From the NCBI GenBank assembly GCA_001592805.2, contig CP051141.1:1612001-1676000 (forward strand): 64,000 bases of DNA, in the 5' to 3' direction. Every line of letters starts with the position of its first letter. Position 1 is the stretch's first letter. Source of the DNA: Peltaster fructicola. Taxonomy: Eukaryota > Ascomycota > Dothideomycetes. The notes below the pieces were generated by a model. It saw only the letters and a list, made by a program, of their open reading frames with translations. It searched no databases and had not been told where the DNA came from. Position numbers and translations under genes: made by a program. This document shows positions 10,564-22,351 of this stretch, in pieces.

Positions 10564-10777
10564 TTCCTTGTCGCCCAGGGAGTAGCATAGTCTTCTGGAT
10601 CCTCCTCAGTCGGCGCTTCGAACCACTGGCCAGGCCACAGTCATTGTGTCATAAGTCGGGCCGTGAGACTACGCTCTTAGGCTTCCTATACCTGGCAGCC
10701 CACTCGTGGTATATCTTTTGTGCTGTGACATATGCTTTCAAGCATCACAAGCACTACCATATCCATACATCATTCCA

Positions 10778-11335
10778 TCAATCGTCATCATCAGCGTAGG
10801 CTGCTTCTCCGTCTCCTTCGTCGTCCTCGATGAAAGCTTCATCCTCTGCTGTCATTTGCTCTCCTGGTGCGAGCCCGACTCTACTCTTAGATACGGCTGA
10901 GGTGGAAGGATGTGAATTCGTGACAGCGGCGGCATGCGGGTCTTCTGCAACTGAGTCACAAGCGTCGATCCAGTCGGCATATACGTCCACAGGAGCGGCG
11001 AGATCTAGCTTTGGTTAGAATCTGTACGCGTGGTCGGTTGCACACCCTCACAATTGATTGTGGTTTGAAATGATTGATTGCAGTTTTTGCACGACAAGCT
11101 GCCAATACCGGCTTTCTTGTCAATCAGAACAGATATTGAGGTCTCTGAGTTGCAGAAAACGCATTTGAATTGCGTTGGGAGCGGCTCTCGCTATGCTTGT
11201 GTCAGTGTTTGTGTTTGAAGAGACATAGACATGACGTACCTTCTTCGGCCCTGTAGGACCTCGACTACTCTTTTTGCTGCCTGTTATCAGCAAACTGTGA
11301 TTGCTGTAGTCGCGCGATACCTACCGCTTGCCCAT
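10778..11335 (-). CDS. ELF1: Transcription elongation factor Elf1 homologue
   Basis: Four exons, 11335-11325, 11276-11240, 11190-11052 and 11004-10778, splice in frame to 137 residues. The start is the family's basic tail MGKRKKSSRGP. It is followed by a four-cysteine zinc ribbon (FKCVFCN ... LSCKNCNQSF) and the conserved helix PVDVYADWIDACD. Elf1 binds RNA polymerase II and helps it pass nucleosomes. The C-terminal 70 residues are low-complexity and end in an acidic stretch (AFIEDDEGDGE ... ADDDD), longer than the roughly 80-residue animal protein and as seen in fungi. The first exon codes for only 11 bases. It is divergent from URC1 across 314 bp. Confidence 0.95.
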
Positions 11336-11649
11336 GTTGTGTGCGCGATTGCTGACTACTGATTCTGTGTTATGAAGGAGAGTGCAGCACGAAAAGAAGT
11401 GCTATAGAATAACGAGACATAATAGCTCAGGTGGAGACATTTGATTGGTCGACAGCACCTCACTAGTTGAGCTGTAGCGCGCTTGTATCTCAGTAGCCGA
11501 TTGTCATACTGTGGGACTACCTTATCAGTTCAACAGCACTCTGTTTGTGATGACACACAGTTTCTAGGGAGTAAAGCAGGTTCCTTGCCGTGTCAACCTC
11601 AAGGGCGTCCGCAACTTCCTCCTTCATCCATCGTTCAACGACGTTCGAA
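11336..11649. promoter_or_regulatory. Shared promoter region between ELF1 and URC1
   Basis: 314 bases separate two divergent start codons, so both promoters must lie here or within the transcribed leaders. No clear TATA box is seen. Confidence 0.5.
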
Positions 11650-13303
11650 ATGGCTGCCACACCGGCCGACGACAGCTCTGCCGTGCTCAAGGAGATCTTA
11701 CATTCGTTGCAGTCCCTCAGACAGGACCAGCAGCATCTCGCTACCGCAGTCGAGGCTATCAATGGTCGCGTCAACACATTAGCGGGTGTCAAGCAGGTTC
11801 AAGAAGGCTTTGCGTACGATCCGTCACGACCAAGCCCGAGAATAACCCCTCGCGGCCACCCCTCTCGTGACAGCATAGGCTCGATCGATGGTGTCAACAA
11901 AGAGCTTCCAGAAGCTGCAGTAGGCACTACATCTCGACGAGAGAGTGCAACTCCCAAGGTCTCGAAGATCATCCTCACATCGTACCCTAACCAAGCCGGT
12001 GTCGATCCACTACCAATGGAATGGGGAGCCAAGGATCCCAAAAAGCGTGGTCCAGTCGTCGTATCTCGGAGTCCTGCAACTTTCCGGCGACGTAACGCCA
12101 TCGGTGCCCACGGTGGGTCATACAGTATCTACTATGCTTTAGCAGTTGGCTCGAGACAACTTGATATCGATCATAAGCCGGATTACACGAACACGGAGCC
12201 TGCAGCAAACATTGGTCCATTCCCAGCATGGTATGATCCCAAGAAGATCGTTGCAATGGATCCGCTGGGCCATCTCGGGCCTTGGCTATATCACGACATC
12301 ATTCGAGATCAAAATGTCGAGATCCGTCCTACCATTGCCATTACCAAAGCACATATGAAGATTCCAGAGCTTGAGGATAGTGTAAGGAAAGACCGACTTG
12401 TGCCAGATGGTAAAATATGTCTGAACGAGTCTGGCGAACTTGCAGTCACCAAATTTGCCGTCGAGCCTGTGTGGTACCTGCCTGGCGTTGCTGAACGTTT
12501 CGGAATCGATGAGGGCACGCTGAGACGATCTCTATTCGAGCATACCGGTGGCAGCTATCCTGAGCTCATCACTCGAGGTGACATCAAGCTGTTCCTGCCT
12601 CCGATCGGAGGTCTGACGGTGTACTGCTTCGGTGATCCTGCCAAGATGAGTGATCCTAGTGTCCGCTTGGCTCTTCGAGTGCACGACGAATGCAATGGTT
12701 CGGATGTCTTTGGCTCGGACATCTGCACTTGCAGGCCTTACTTGATCTTCGGCATCGAAGAGGCAGTCAAAGAAGCACAGAAGGGAGGGAGTGGAGTCGT
12801 CATATACTTCCGCAAGGAAGGCAGAGCTTTGGGCGAGGTCACGAAGTACCTGGTCTACAACGCGCGCAAACGAGGCTCAGACCGTGCATCAGAGTACTTC
12901 AAGCGCACTGAGAACATCGCTGGCGTCAAGGATATGCGCTTCCAGGCATTGATGCCGGATATCTTGCACTGGCTAGGCATTCAGAAGATCGACCGTATGA
13001 TGAGCATGTCTAACATGAAGCATGATGCTATTGTTGATCAGGGTATTCCCATCCTGGAGAGGGTTCCCATACCTGACGATATGATTCCGGAGGACAGCAG
13101 GGTTGAGATCGACGCCAAAATCCATGCTGGATACTGTGAGTCTTGTGGTGCACTGCGTTGTAACGCTAATCATCGTAGTTACGACAGGAAAGATCATGAC
13201 GTTGGAAGAGCTAGACAATGTGCAAGGCCGAGCCTGGGACGACGTTGATGTGAGTATCCATTGAGGCCGACGCTGCCGCTTGACTAACACCTCGCAGCAT
13301 TGA
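11650..13303 (+). CDS. URC1: Urc1-type GTP cyclohydrolase II-like protein of uracil catabolism
   Basis: Exons 11650-13135, 13179-13249 and 13298-13303 give 520 residues. The frame is open upstream to a GTG at 11590, but the first ATG is 11650. Residues 1-60 form a probable coiled coil. The C-terminal half is GTP cyclohydrolase II-like: HDECNGSDVFGSDICTC keeps the three cysteines that bind zinc in that fold, and YFRKEGRALGEVTKYL matches the arginine-bearing EGR motif. The long N-terminal domain before it is typical of fungal Urc1 and absent from riboflavin-pathway Rib1. Urc1 takes part in the URC route of uracil degradation known from yeasts. The last exon is only CAT TGA. No other URC gene lies in the window. 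Confidence 0.88.
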
Positions 13304-13977
13304 TCAGACCTTTCCTGGGCTGTACATTGTGTCAAGTCTGTCTTGAGTTCAGTGTCTGGTAGTGTTGGTTTCGACATCAATCTCTGTGTCGAATCGCACC
13401 TCTTGTCTTGAAACAAACTCAACTAGAGATTGCACTATCTCCCTCTACAATCAAAGAACACTTTCTCCATTTGGTCTACTTTCCTTTCTGTTACCTGCTG
13501 TTGCCAACATCTGTCTTAGCATCAAACTTGGTCTGTGCAACCCTCCACATCGTCTGGTCCTCTTGGCTCAACGACGTCAACTCAGCGTCCTGTGAGCTGC
13601 TCAAGTATGTCATTTCAGCTGTTGATCATCTGCGTACGTCAGGTTCGTGTCAACCATCTTGTCTGCTTGTGACGTCAGGCATTCATTGGCAATTGAGTCA
13701 AAGCTCAAGCCAGCCAATCTCCCTCTTCGTCTCGACTCAAATCTCTTGCACACCTCTCAATTCGTGGTCACACAGTCCATGCAGATGCTGCAGTCCTTCT
13801 TGCGCAGTCTCTCAGTCTAGATGCCAGTGCTGTTGCATCAGAGCCTGGTCAACAGCACATGGCAGCGTCGCATTGGCATCTGATCGACTCGGCACTCCAG
13901 TAACTGCCGGAAATGGTCTAGCACTCTGACAGGCACAGAGACTAGGGTCTGAAGATCAGGCGTCAGCCTCTGCCGCT
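13304..13977. other. Intergenic region before tRNA-Leu
   Basis: 674 bases. A 173-codon open frame (13408-13929) starts at TTG, is pyrimidine-rich, has a Cys/Ser-biased composition and matches no domain, so I treat it as noncoding. It includes the URC1 3' UTR. Confidence 0.55.
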
Positions 13978-14083
13978 GGCAAGATGTCCGAGTGGTCTAA
14001 GGAGCTGTGTTTAGGTTTGGTCAATCCATACCATAACGATCCGCAGTAGCGTTGCTACAGGGGTTCGAATCCCCTTCTTGTCA
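13978..14083 (+). tRNA. tRNA-Leu, anticodon UAG, with a 25-nt intron
   Basis: The acceptor stem pairs GGCAAGA with TCTTGTC (one G-U pair), with discriminator A at 14083. The D arm contains CCGAGTGG. The anticodon stem is CTGTG/CGCAG with loop TTTAGGC and anticodon TAG at 14012-14014. The intron is 14016-14040, directly after position 37, the standard site for nuclear tRNA introns. A long variable arm (TAGC/GCTA hairpin) and the T arm AGGGG-TTCGAAT-CCCCT complete a type II tRNA. A TTTT run at 14087-14090 can serve as the RNA polymerase III terminator. Confidence 0.96.
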
Positions 14084-14902
14084 TTATTTTGCTGTTCGAG
14101 AGCTTCCAGTGTGCCTGGCTAGCTTTTTGTTCGTCTTGTCGCCGAGCCGGAGACTGATTCGAGCTCAGAAGCGAGTCTGACCAGTTTTTTGGTTGTCAGC
14201 TGGCCGGCTTTGCAGTCTGTTGTGCAAAATGACCCGCGGCTGTAGAGGAATTCAAGCTCGACACGATCACGAGCAGCTCGAGCTGGATCTCGTGAGCAGA
14301 ATTACCTGTCGTACGAATGGGCGATCTCCCAGAGCATGGCCAGTCAAGACGAAACGAGTGTTCTTGCGAGCGATAGAGGGTTTTTGCGATCAAAGACCAG
14401 CAGAAAGGTGTCATCTGCTTAGAGAGACGACGAGGATAAGCATGAACGTGCATGTAGGCATTCCGTGGCACTTGAGGCGAGACACGAGACTGATCAGCGT
14501 GAGATTCATGTTCTACTCGTCCGAGAGAGCATACACGAGCAACTAATCACCACAAGAACTGCACTACCTGTGTCTATTGTACCCTTCAAGCTAAAGTGTC
14601 TGCATCTGCTTGATTGTTAACTAATTCCCACGCGAGATTTCGCGCTACACTTCCCCATGAACTGCAGCGTCATCGTTCAATTGTGCCTCTCGGCTTACCC
14701 GAAGAGCTCGTGTTCCGCATAACCAAGTCGCCGAAGAGCACTAAACGATCAGCTTACGACAACCGCGTCTCATTGTCTTCAGGCTCTGCGCATAGATCGT
14801 ACCGTCACACTACGAGACCTCTTGGAGCAATTCCCGCAAAGCCACAAGCTGAAGAGCACGTGGCAGATGAAGCGCCAGACTACGAGAGTCTGAGACGCCT
14901 TC
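14084..14902. other. Intergenic region between tRNA-Leu and the WDR48 gene
   Basis: 819 bases. It contains the polymerase III terminator just after the tRNA. Two open frames of about 117 codons start at non-ATG codons or lie directly upstream of the WDR48 start and look like leader sequence. No separate gene is supported. Confidence 0.55.
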
Positions 14903-17900
14903 ATGGCCAGGAAAGCAAGACAGAGAATCAGCTATGTTCTGCCACTCCCGAATTCAAGCGGCGGGCATAGACTCGGTGTCAATGGTCTCGCAATAGACAG
15001 CAACAACTCGATCTTGTATTCTGGCGGACGAGACGGCGTGATCTGCGCTTGGGACCTAGGTCTTGACCTCACCAGCAATGCTGAGGTTGTCGAAACGTAC
15101 AAGCCGCCACCGACCACGATCATACAGCAAGTGCAAGCACACACGCACTGGATCAACGACATAGCTCTAGCCCAGTCGAATAGCGTCCTCCTCACAGCCT
15201 CCTCCGACATCACTGTCAAATGCTGGCGACCGACAGCACATGATAATCAACCACCACAATCGATAGGTCTCCACACAGATTACGTCAAGGTCCTCGCAGT
15301 CCCGTCGCCAACGTCGCCATGGGTAGCCAGTGGCGGACTCGACAGAAAGATCAATGTATGGGACCTTACAGGGGCTGGGCAGAAGCTTAGCATTGATGTT
15401 GGTGGAGACGAGGCGAGGAGCTTGTCTACAAGGGAGAAAGGCAGCATATATGCGTTGGCAGCGACGAACAACGTCATATGCAGTGGTGGGCCTGAGAGCA
15501 CAGTAAGAGTATGGGATGCAAGGACAGGCCGGAGAATCACCAAGCTAGTGGGACATACGGACAACATTAGGGATCTGCTGGTCAGCCAAGACGGCAGCAC
15601 TATCTTGACAGCAAGCAGCGATCGAACAGTCAAGGTGTGGAGCACAATAGCTGGAAGATGTCTTTACACTCTGACCATGCACGATGCGAGCATCTGGTCG
15701 CTATATTCAGCAGACCCGGACCTCTCGGTTTTCTATTCGAGCGACAAGAATGGCTTGGTAGCCAAGACAGACACGCGTAACACTATAGAGCTCGATGAAG
15801 GTCTCTCGGTGGCAATATGTCAGGAGCATGAAGGAGCTCACACAGTCAAGGCCGCTGGAGGTTACGTCTGGACAGCAACATGCAGACCAAGCATCAATAG
15901 GTGGAGGGACGTGAACACAACGGATGCTGAGATCGACGTACCAGAGACACATAACACGAAACGACGGAGCGTCAAACAATATGCCAGTCATCCCAGCAAA
16001 CGAACCTCAGTCACCTCGAATCAGTCGCTAGGCGAGAAGAAGATTGCGCTCAAGCACATGCTTAGACTGAGCAATACGGCATACTTCCCGTTACCTGCAG
16101 ACACTGACATTGCAGACATTCTACCCAACCGAAGGATAAGCACTTACGAGAAGCCGTCACAAGATCTGGTCATCGGACAGCCGATACGTGCGCATCCAGA
16201 TTACACGACTGAGGGTCAGAACGGCCTCATCAAGCATGTCATGCTCAACGACAGGAAACGCATTCTCACTCTGGACACTGCCGGTGAGGTCGTCATGTGG
16301 GATCTGCTCAAATGTGTGCCTATCAAATCCTTCGGCAAGCAGCACATCGAAGATGTACATAAGGAGTTCCTCTCGGATGTTGCAGTCACGAATTGGTGCA
16401 CTGTCAACACCAGGACTGGTTATGTCGCAGTTGTACTTGAAGAGCAGACGTGCTTCGATGCTGAAATCTATGCAGATGAGCTCGAGCTTGATCAGGACAT
16501 TGAGTTCAAGGACGATCAGAGGATCAACCTTGGCAAGTGGGTGCTACGCTACTTGTTCTCGAATGTCATCTCGGAAGAGATCGAACGAGATCAGGTAGTT
16601 CGACAGCAACTTCTGCGAGGAAGAGAGCAGAGCTTGCAGCGAGACAACGCGCCAGCCTCAATCCAGATACCAACAGCACAGATGAACGGATGGCATGCTG
16701 ATGGTTCGGCGCCAGGTTCTGCTACAACACTTCGTGCAACGAATGGACTGCGAGCACCGATCACGCCAGGCATCGTGGCTGCGACACCTGCGCCTGCAGC
16801 TTCTGTAGCATCTGATGGCGAAGCAGTTCCTAGTACCGATGACAACCCTCGAGCAAGCGTCGACAAGAACAGAGACTACTTCACAACAATGCGAAACGCC
16901 ATGCAAGGTCTCACCTCGCCAAACACCTCCGCTCCTCTGAAATCACCCACTTCACCCAGCGCAGAACCCGACACGGATAACAAGGACACGGGATTGTTTG
17001 GGAAGAAGTTCAGAGTAGGTCGCTCGTTCCCAAGTATGAAGAAACTCGGTCGGTCACTGGAGAAAGAACGCCCATCCGCCGTGGAAGAGAAGGATGAGCA
17101 TGAATCTGATTCGAGATCAAGCCAGGCGAGCAGCTCGCGTCACGTAGACGACAACTTCCTTGGGGCTGTGCAGAAGATTAGATTCGGCTATGAAGATTCG
17201 CTACAAGCGCAGGTCCAGTCTCAACAAGCTCATGAGAACGGCCTTCCAGGTGTGAAGAAAGATATTGAATTACCTACGGCTATCACACCTAGTCTTCCAG
17301 CAGAAACACCGGTGCTCAAACCGCCCGCGAACACAATCATCTTGATTCAAGAGGAGCAACCAGAAGCCGGCGGTGTCGCAGATCTGCTCGAGAGCACTGT
17401 CGGCGAGATCGGTCAGGTGTGCGACCAAGTCGAGAAGGCCGCTCCGGTATGGCTGGCCGATGTCCTTCTTCGCAACCAGATCCCAGCAAAGGAAATCGTC
17501 AAGATCTCGTTTGTGCTGGAGCCATACCCTGGAAGTGGTCTACCAGAGATATCTAGCGACAACAACAATCGTCTGAATGCTAACCGCATGCTCCGTGCAA
17601 GGAAGATTCTTGCTTATGTAGCAGAACGCATTGAGCCGCAGGACGACAAGGAGGCAGCCAACAGCTTGAGGCCAGATGAGTACCTAGAACTCTGGTGTCA
17701 GGGTCAGGTGAGTAATGCTGTCTTATGGTTTGCCACAGCTAATCCGTGACAGCGCGTGCCCAACCTGATGACCCTAATGACGATTCGTGTTCAGCTCTGG
17801 CGCAGCTCGAACGATATCGTGTTGATGTACAAAGCCAATGGTCAGAAGGCGATTAAGCATGTTGACACCACTGTTGCCAGCAAGAGCAGCATACCAGTTG

Positions 17901-17914
17901 CGACACCGAGTTGA
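14903..17914 (+). CDS. WDR48/UAF1 (Bun107) WD-repeat activator of deubiquitinases
   Basis: Exons 14903-17707 and 17753-17914 (45-nt intron) give 988 residues. The N-terminus [21 protein letters not shown] is the WDR48 signature. About seven WD40 repeats follow through residue 340 (for example [26 protein letters not shown]). One more repeat-like segment and a low-complexity linker (residues 580-760) come next. The C-terminal ubiquitin-like DUF3337 domain occupies about 800-988, ending after the [19 protein letters not shown] segment coded partly by exon 2. Family members bind and stimulate USP1/USP12/USP46-type ubiquitin proteases; in fission yeast Bun107 partners Ubp9. Its stop codon is only 26 bp from the convergent SDHAF4 stop. 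Confidence 0.94.
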
Positions 17915-17940
17915 GCAGGTCCTGCTCGTATCTGGACATC

Positions 17941-18303
17941 TCAAATGTAACGAAACATGTTCTCACGAACACTATCGCATAGTCAGCCATGGATCTGCAA
18001 GTTGCAGCGAGCAGAGACAATGACATACCCACGTTTCATGGCGACTGGTTTGCCATCCTCATATTCGACGCCAGAATCACCTCCATCGCCTGCCATTGCG
18101 GCCATCGTCTGGCGCATCTCCTCATCGAGCTGTGCCTGAGTCTTCTGTGTTTGTGTAGCGTTTTCTTTTGCGGAAGAGCCTGTGTCATGGAGATCTTTCG
18201 TGGTCGAAGTTACATCAGTGCTCTGTAGTGGCGCTGTGCTTGACCATCGGTGGCTCGCAATGCTGGTGATGCCTTGCTTTGATACTTTCATAAGTGACTT
18301 CAT
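17941..18303 (-). CDS. SDH8: Succinate dehydrogenase assembly factor 4 (SDHAF4/Sdh8, DUF1674)
   Basis: Exons 18303-18029 and 17971-17941 join across a 57-nt intron with a CTGAC branch site to give 101 residues. The N-terminus MKSLMKVSKQGITSIASHRW is basic, lacks acidic residues and looks like a mitochondrial presequence. The family core is at the C-terminus: GVEYEDGKPVAMKRG followed, after splicing, by VRENMFRYI. SDHAF4 binds flavinated Sdh1 in the matrix and helps assemble complex II. Read without splicing the frame runs into a different, unconserved tail, so the intron is well supported. Confidence 0.92.
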
Positions 18304-18496
18304 CGTCGCTGTCGTCGATATGTGGCCCCAATGCGATAAGATAGGCACATGTTGATGGTCAGCAGTAATACTGGGGTGGAGCGATGATGCTGGAAAACGT
18401 CAGCATCGCCAAGAGACGAATCCGACACATGAGACGAGCAATACGCTTGAGTCGCCAAGATCACTGCAACATCAAGTATTGTATTCAAGCTTACGT

Positions 18497-19475
18497 CTAC
18501 GAAGTCGAAGCGACCAGCTCTGAAATCATGCCATCGACTCTGCCAACATAGATAGAAACATGCCCTTCGCCCTGCTCAAAATGCTTTGTCAAGTACTCCT
18601 TTGGAATATGCGCAGCAATCCATTCACCATGAGCAAAGGGTACTGCAGCGTCGAGACTGCCATGATGGAGGAAGACAGGCACACGAATGTCCTTGACGTT
18701 CACTCCCCACGGCAAAGTGAATGCCAGATCGTCATCAACCCAACCATCGGAGCTCCCTGTCAGCGCCTCTGCAAAGGTAGCAACAGTGTACGAGCCTAGG
18801 TCACCTCCATCTAGTAGCGCTCGTTGATCAACTTCTGGCAGTACTGATGACAATCCTTCGACAAGTTCCTCAACGCTTGCCTGGAGCATTTCAACGCGCC
18901 TTGGTTTGGTGAAGGCCTGAAGCGCTTCCTCGCCGGTCAGCGCGGCGTTCGTCTCATCAATATCTGTGCGCTGTCAGTGTTGCGTACTGTAATAGAGCAG
19001 TCGTTGTGCGCACTGTCTTGGCCTTGTCCTGCAAGGTAGTCAAGTCCTTCACCATCGTATGGTGCAACACCAGCGATCACCAATGCTGCTAGACATCCCG
19101 GCAGCTTGATAGCAGTCGTAAGAGCATATGGACCTTCGGCATCAGTACGTTGCCTCGGGCGTTCTTCGAATACCTACCTCCACCACTCCATCCGCCAGTG
19201 TAGAATCGTGTATGGCCTAGATGCTTCATAAGCTCGGCAGCGTCGACAACAGTGTCCGCAACCAGTCTGCCTTTCTGACGAGTTGACGAGCCATAGCCAG
19301 GTCTCGAGAAGGAGATGATCGAGAGGCCATACTTCTCGCAAGCAGCTTCGATGCCGGGTGGAGGCAGGGAAGCACCTGGCGTGCCATGAAACCATAGTAG
19401 AGGTGTGGCATCTGGTTTGCCAGCTACGCGGTAGTCTAGCTTTCTACCATCGGAAAGAGTAAATTGACGTGCCAT
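18497..19475 (-). CDS. Alpha/beta-hydrolase fold protein
   Basis: Exons 19475-19178, 19133-19014 and 18963-18497 (introns 44 and 50 nt) splice in frame to 294 residues. Near the N-terminus LLWFHGTPGASLPP supplies the oxyanion-hole HG motif. The nucleophile elbow is GWSGGGP, split by the first intron. VFLHHGSLDAAVPFAHGEW carries the likely acid residue and GEGHVSI the catalytic histidine, so the triad looks complete. There is no signal peptide or membrane segment. Substrate cannot be predicted. The frame reads upstream of 19475 only from a TTG, so ATG 19475 is the start. Confidence 0.88.
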
Positions 19476-20217
19476 GATGATGGTGGTGATCTGTATCGTG
19501 CAATCTGCTGGGAGCAATGGCTACAATAAGTCAGGACTGCGATTGTGGATATCGCCAGTAAAGGAAGGTGTTGGAGGGTCTACCACCTGCCAAACCTATC
19601 ATGATGGCGTCCACTTGAGTCAAGGCATCTGACTGTCAGCCGATCAAGAGATCAGTACTTCACATCTGCAAGCTGGTATGAAGGCCGTGCCATACAGGAT
19701 ATCTCCGCTCGTGAGGACGATGACTGTTGTGCTCGTCTTGGCAGCATTTTCCCATTCAAGTTTCGACTTTCTTGCCTAAGCATTCCCCTCAACGCCACCC
19801 TCGCATCAACACCCTACTAATGTCCTTGGCAATCAGCAACATCAGGCGACTGAAGGTCTGCTCTAGCAATTTTTGATACACTGGGTGGTCTGCTTCACGC
19901 GCCTGCCGTTGACTACGAGACTCTTGCGCTACTGCTCCATAGGGATCGGCTCTTATGGCTCAACGATGCCTCATGATTTGTGTCTCTACAGCGGCTTGAC
20001 GATTGCCACACCTTCACGCAGCACCAAACTTTAACACAGGATCTGCCCTGCTTATTGGACACGGAACACATGTACCTGACTTGTACGCTCTGTAAGGTAC
20101 AGTCAAGACAGCGAAGCCTCGGATCGGTGACAGGTGTCTAGCAGACGCACATATAGGTCTAGGTCTGATCACTATCCTTCGCTCCTTCACGCTTTCCTAC
20201 ATTTCTAGCCTCGCAAT
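19476..20217. other. Divergent intergenic region
   Basis: 742 bases between the hydrolase and a secreted-protein gene that point away from each other. It should contain both promoters. Only the TATA-like site listed separately was noted. Confidence 0.55.
20151..20156 (+). promoter_or_regulatory. TATA-like element upstream of the secreted protein gene
   Basis: ATATAG lies 67 bases before the ATG at 20218, a plausible TATA position for a regulated secreted-protein gene. The short match makes it tentative. Confidence 0.35.
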
Positions 20218-21700
20218 ATGGTCATTCTCCGTCTGGCCATCACTGGTCTCTGTGCCTACTCGACTCTCGTTTCTGCAAAACGCCGTGTAGGTTGCAAAGC
20301 CTCATCGAGCGTAGATTCGTACTCTACTGCAACAGAATTGTATGGTGAGGAGTCGAGCTATGGAGACTCATACACTACGGTGAGCAAGCTATATAGCAAG
20401 AGGCCGAGCTCGACGCCTGCTGTGCATGTATCGGCCTCAGCATCGTCGAGTGCCAGCCAAGCGGTACGATCGTCTTCACTTGTCGCTCATTCGGTATCTG
20501 CATCATCGAAGGCCAGCCAGGCCCCAGCATCGTCCTCAGCCGTCGCTTCAGCATCCTCGGGACTCAATCGTGGTACAGCAAGTCCATCTGGCAGCCTGGG
20601 AACAGCAGTCTGCACAGCGACAGCTACTGTCACAGATGTCGTCACTTCGACACCAACTCTGAGCACAAGCACCGTTGTTGAGGTTTCAACCTATTACATC
20701 AACGGCGACGATGGCATCCCAATCAATCCTTCGACCGTTCCAGCTACGTCAGTGGTCTTATACTCACATTACGCCTCCTACTAATGGCTCGTAGTATACC
20801 AGTTGAGACTTCTGTTAACTACACTCTCACATACAGATACAGTCAGTATCGATGATATGCTTTACGCAATAGCTAACGTTCTTGATAGCCGAGACCAGAA
20901 GCAGTGCTCTCACTGTCGTCATACCTGCACCTTCGGGCTTCATCCCAGTACAAGACTCCTTGCCAGGTGCTATCTACAACCAGACAAACATCGGTGGCTA
21001 CAATCCTTTCTCCAATTCAGATAGTGCCAAGAGGAAGAGACAACCAGCGCAACATCGCAAGAGGGACTGCGCAACTATTACCACAACGACGACATCGACA
21101 TCGGTTGCAGAAGCCTCAACCACCACCATTACTGTTACCAAGCAGTCTGGTCTCATCGTCTGGCCTATCGAGGGCACGACGATTCCAGTAGACTCGTACC
21201 CTGTATTCACAGGACCAGCACTGTCTACGATCACGAGGACTATCACCGACTACGCGGGCACTACGTTCTATACCACTACTGTTCATGCGACTGAAACCGA
21301 AATTGCCTCTACAACCACTGTCTATGCAGCATGTGCGACGGACAACTTCGCAAACTACCTGGTGGACGACGACGGTTCTGCAGCTTATATCTCAGGCTCG
21401 AATGGTACCGGTCCTGCTGACGTGTCTTCCTACAACACTGCTTACGAGTGCTGTGTGTATGCCATACAGAACGGCGGCAAGGCCTGGGCGTTCAGCTTGT
21501 CAGACATCGGTCTGGGAACTTGTGTGACCTGGCATCCGAACTATATTGCAAACAGCTGTGTGAACGGCACGCAGAGTGAGCAGTATATTGCGCTGACCAA
21601 CGGAACTGGCTTTGGTTCGGTGAAGAGTGTTATCGGAAATGCCTACTGCGGGCAATACACTTCTGCCGAGCACGACCCAGCTCTACCACTACCACCTTAA
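20218..21700 (+). CDS. Secreted Ser/Thr-rich protein with a cysteine-containing C-terminal domain
   Basis: Exons 20218-20747, 20795-20841 and 20889-21700 (two 47-nt introns) give 462 residues. The N-terminus MVILRLAITGLCAYSTLVSA is a clear signal peptide. Residues of about 65-125 are Ser/Ala-rich. Then come Thr/Val-rich segments of the kind seen in fungal wall proteins (TATATVTDVVTSTPTLSTST; TTTTSTSVAEASTTTITV). A dibasic stretch (KRKRQ..RKRD) between them could be a protease-processing site. The last 120 residues contain six cysteines (ACATDNF, YECCVYAI, GTCVTW, NSCVNG, NAYCGQY) around a compact domain of unknown type. No GPI signal is seen. A secreted or wall-associated role is inferred from these features. 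Confidence 0.85.
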
Positions 21701-22351
21701 CTTGTTGACAGAGCTTCTATACAATTGTACAGGAAGTGTGTTGGTGAAAGTCATATGGCAGCAAGCCGTGCTCGAGATCAGAAGTTACTGCTTCTGTATG
21801 TTAGGAACCTTTAGTGAGAATGTTTTCCAGCCCATATGATGTTCATAGGCTATGCCGAACAACACTTAGATGCCCCTACCTTCGAGACTGCCTTCGATGA
21901 ACTGTGGATGATCTCGCTCCGGACGGGTAGAGTGTCATCCAGTGCCAGAACCTGCTTCTGCTGTGACATGTACAGCTATAGCATGACCACGAGCATTGGC
22001 CTGATCGACACAAAACGAGCTGCAAGCTGCGAAGTGCTTTTACAGAAAGACAGCTGTTCATGGAGGGTCCACTGATAGGATACTCTGCCAGCTGCGGTGT
22101 AGCGAGCAAGGAATGCTTCGGCCATGTAGATGAAGTTGTCGATGGACGCTCCCAGCCTACGAAGCCGTCACACCAACGACTGTGCCACATGCTCGCATAT
22201 TGATGCCTTGCCGGCCGATTCATCCTCGTTACTTGGTGTCCTGTGTCCTACACTCTCATGACACTTCGTCAACAGCAGCATCGTCACTTGATACTCAGCT
22301 TGTCGAATTTCAATCATATCTTGTGGCATCTTTGTGCTTTACAAGCCCAGT
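21701..22351. other. Intergenic region
   Basis: 651 bases with only short overlapping open frames. One begins at an ATG (21836-22075) but has no recognisable composition or domain. Nothing further is supported. Confidence 0.55.

Noticed and set aside
13408-13929. 173-codon open frame downstream of URC1
   Set aside because: It starts at TTG, is biased to Ser/Cys/Leu by pyrimidine-rich DNA, has no domain, and fits the URC1 3' region and spacer before the tRNA.
14193-14546. 117-codon frame between tRNA-Leu and WDR48
   Set aside because: Non-ATG start, no recognisable motif, and an opposite-strand frame of similar length overlaps it.
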